DNA from: Bactericera cockerelli
Lineage: Eukaryota > Arthropoda > Insecta > Hemiptera > Triozidae
Assembly (NCBI GenBank): GCA_024516035.1
Contig: CM044956.1
Span: 31,594,217-31,658,216, forward strand
Length of the DNA: 64,000 bases
Direction: 5' to 3'
The translations under genes and the position numbers were made by a program. This document shows, in pieces, positions 61,657 through 64,000 of this stretch; position 1 is the first letter of the stretch; each line of letters begins with the position of its first letter. The notes under the pieces were generated by a model that was given only the letters and a program-made list of their open reading frames with translations, did no database searches and was not told where the DNA came from.

Positions 61657-61772
61657 CGGCCGGCCCTACCCAGGCTGGGTGAGGTTAATGTGTTTAGCTG
61701 GTACGATTTCTAGTGAATGGAGGCTAAAACCCCCGTCCTGACTATCTCAGTCAGGACGTTAAAACCAAATAG
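61657..61772 (+). repeat. 5S-headed SINE, 3' body only
   Basis: CCTACCCAGGCTGGGTGAGG and GGAGGCTAAAACCCCCGTCC then GGACGTTAAAACC. The 5S head is missing. Confidence 0.65.
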
Positions 61773-61942
61773 AATCAACTGGTCACAATAGATCTAATTA
61801 GGTCGCTGTGTTAATTGTAAGGGTTTCATTGGAAACCCTGCAACCAGGTCAGATAATAATAATAAAAATGTATAATCTAGAACAATTTCTTACTTTTTCT
61901 GTATACTGATTATGCTGAAATGACACCATGTTTAGCAACTTA

Positions 61943-62057
61943 CCGACCTCAGTAGCTTGATCGATAAGGTAGTGGACTTGTAACCTAGAGGTCGGTGGTT
62001 CAAGTCCCGGTTTCAGCGTAGATTTCGTAAAGCGAGTTTGAGTAGTTGTGACTTAAC
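61943..62057 (+). repeat. tRNA-headed SINE, 'GACCTCAGTAGCTTGATCGA' copy
   Basis: Nearly identical to 25858-25975 through GGTGGTTCAAGTCCCGGTTT and AAAGCGAGTTTGAGT. A recent relative of that copy. Confidence 0.8.
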
Positions 62058-62255
62058 TTTAATGTTTAGGAACTTGAAGTTAGGCAAATATATGGGTCAT
62101 AATTTCTTAAAGCCATAGTAAAAAACAGTTTCAAACAATCGGACGGTTTAGGGAAGTGTAGATTATGTAACTCAGTTAATAAACTAGGAAGTAGAACTTC
62201 TTAATAAACTAGGAAGTAGATACACTAGCGGTTTACACCCGCCGCTTCGCCAGCC

Positions 62256-62335
62256 CATCACACACACACAACACACCACACCACCACACACAACACACAC
62301 ACACCACACACAAATCACACACACATCACACAAAA
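62256..62335. repeat. Imperfect CA microsatellite
   Basis: CACACACA interrupted by CACCAC and AAATCAC units, then an A-run. Confidence 0.9.
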
Positions 62336-63060
62336 AAAAAACCTAAAACTTTCTCACTTTGAGTTGATACCAGGCGTAGCTCAATAATGGCTCATCAGAA
62401 ATTCGCGATCGATATGTCAGTTATTGAAAGCTCAAACCCTTGCCTAAAACTTTCTAGCTTTGAGTTGATAGGTCGTTGCGACAAATTTCGAAAAAAAATG
62501 TCATTTAGGTCTAAAAACGTAAAAAAATTTGTGTCGCCCTTCCAAGGACTCCCCTTTTCACCGGGGCTGGATATATTTAAAACCAAAACACCTAACAAAT
62601 TTTCTGTACACGTTCAGAATGCAAAAATGTGAGATTTAGTTAGTGTACTGAATGATTAAGAACCGGTGCTTTTGTACTTGGTTCTTGAGTAATCACTCGA
62701 ATCCACTATTCCATTTACATCCGCTCTCAGAATCTCAAAAACCAAGTACAAAAGAACCTGGGTAAATACTCGGTACTTTTATGTAATCGATTACTGAAAT
62801 ACCGGTTCTATGAAATACTCGGTATTACCCATCTCTAATTATTGCCAAAAATACTGAAACGGGGTACTTTTCTGTTAGTGAATCTAGCAGTGGGTTTCAA
62901 AATTTGAAAAGATCAACAAAATTGCTGAGCGGTATTTACTGTCACTGAAAGGATCACACTTGTTATCTCAAGATTTCTCCTCTCTTCAGAAAGTATGTAC
63001 TATAAAAAAAATTCTCAGCATCTTTCTAAAGTTTCTTTTTTGTTTGCGGGACTTGGTGGA
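62336..63060. other. Repeat-like AT-rich DNA
   Basis: AACCGGTGCTTTTGTACTTG near 62662 and AACCAAGTACAAAAGAACCT near 62739 are inverted partners, so a ~100-bp palindromic element sits at 62660-62760; nothing else named. Confidence 0.45.
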
Positions 63061-63089
63061 AAAGGGCGTAAGTCGATTTACGCCCTTTT
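63061..63089. repeat. Short hairpin with T-run
   Basis: AAAGGGCGTAA and TTTACGCCCTTT pair around GTCGA, followed by TT. Looks like a rho-independent terminator but has no such role expected in a eukaryote. Confidence 0.6.
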
Positions 63090-63132
63090 TGCATCACTGA
63101 TTGAGGAAAATCAATTAAATCAAAAAGTAGTG

Positions 63133-63560
63133 ATATCCCCCAAAAACACTTCGTGTAAAAATAGTCGTCAAGTGTTGGAATAATTAAAAAGAACTGATAT
63201 CAAAAACGTCAATTTTCTATGTTTCAAGGAATTATTTTTCACGTAATTCGTCACACAAAAAAATAATACTCTTGAGAGAACCATGTTGTATAGTTACAGA
63301 ACCACGTTCTTGACTACTGCACACTGTTTTGTTAGCACATTACTACACATAAATTTCAGAACAAAATAGTGTGCAGTAGTCAAGGACATGGTTCTGTAAC
63401 TATACAACATGGTTCTCTCAAGAGTATTATTTTTTTGTGTGACGAATTACGTGAAAAATAATTCCTTGAAACATAGAAAATTGACGTTTTTGATATCAGT
63501 TCTTTTTAATTATTCCAACACTTGACGACTATTTTTACACGAAGTGTTTTTGGGGGATAT
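63133..63560. repeat. 428-bp near-perfect inverted repeat
   Basis: ATATCCCCCAAAAACACTTC on the left is mirrored by GAAGTGTTTTTGGGGGATAT on the right; arms of ~200 bp with only a few mismatches meet around a ~25-bp loop (about 63335-63359). I see no CAGGGT-type end or target duplication. Confidence 0.92.
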
Positions 63561-63619
63561 GTAAGTAACTAGAAGAAGATAGCAAGAGAAAGAGTAATTA
63601 AGGAACAAAAGCAGAGGAT

Positions 63620-63805
63620 ACATACAAACTCTGTTTCGTGTTAATATAAATCTAAGAAAGTCAAAATTACAAAAGAAAATACATACGAACTAGGTTTAGC
63701 GTAAGTATACACGCTCGTTTTGTTTTTCTTGGCGTTGCAAAATTAGCGGTTTGCTACCGGATGGCGCGTTACTTTTGACGAGCGATCGCCTCCCGACGAG
63801 CTTGA
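63620..63805 (-). repeat. Right member of the distant inverted pair
   Basis: AACTCTGTTTCGTGTTAATA, then CCGGATGGCGCGTTACTTTT and GAGCGATCGCCTCCCGACGA. Inverse of 59128-59212. Longer than the left copy, which probably has an internal deletion. Confidence 0.7.
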
Positions 63806-64000
63806 GCAATCTTGTTTCAGGTTTAAATAAATTAAACAGTCGAATGTCGATTATAAAGTCGATTGCTTCAGCCAATGCACCTGGGTTTCAATTGGCTGAA
63901 GAAACGAAAACTCATCTTTACTTGTCTCACTTTAAACCTATCTACTTTGTATTTATCCAAAAAGCATGCACTCTATGACATATGAACTTAAAACATTGCA

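Noticed and set aside
63061..63089. Rho-independent terminator
   Set aside because: Stem plus T-run occur by chance in AT-rich DNA; no bacterial genes here.

Overview
This is a eukaryotic window, most likely from an insect (an arthropod at least; I cannot place the species). The signs are GT-AG introns, AT-rich and repeat-dense non-coding DNA, a mariner element, a Jockey/CR1-like LINE, many tRNA-headed SINEs and a 5S-rRNA-headed SINE. It holds one complete large gene, two small single-exon genes nested inside it, most of a second large gene on the opposite strand, and many transposable elements.

Layout. 1-2290: two tandem satellites (units of ~112 and ~138 bp), the second with a higher-order pattern. 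2290-10100: AT-rich DNA with a nested palindromic MITE (3597-4453), SINE remnants and a truncated LINE tail, and no convincing gene. 10763-37860 (+): the RecQ helicase BLM in 18 coding exons, reassembled exon by exon. The splice phases all fit and the protein is about 1387 aa, close to vertebrate BLM. Intron 2 carries an almost intact antisense LINE. Intron 7 carries an MPV17-like membrane-protein gene (+) and a secreted orphan gene (-), arranged tail to tail, plus an internally deleted mariner. Intron 15 carries two ~0.9-1.0 kb fold-back MITEs. 39128-40225: a piggyBac-like remnant. 54836-41634 (-): at least 17 exons of a long coiled-coil protein (771 aa visible, 5' end missing), convergent with BLM. 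55000-64000: mainly repeats, one isolated plus-strand exon candidate (58233-58334) and a near-perfect 428-bp inverted repeat.

BLM should act in the nucleus in homologous-recombination and replication-fork repair. The MPV17-like protein should sit in an organelle membrane. The coiled-coil protein looks structural but its role is not identified. I see no operon-like logic; the nested genes share only a location.

Three observations stand out. (1) BLM (twice), the coiled-coil gene and the LINE each have reading frames broken by one missing base in a G/C run, four cases in all. This suggests sequencing undercalls rather than decay. (2) The LINE's ORF2 has no ATG near its start and lies in the -1 frame of ORF1, just past a slippery A-AAA-AAT heptamer. 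(3) A 5S-derived SINE is present in about ten copies, two of them nearly identical with long poly(A) tails and target-site duplications, so it was recently active.
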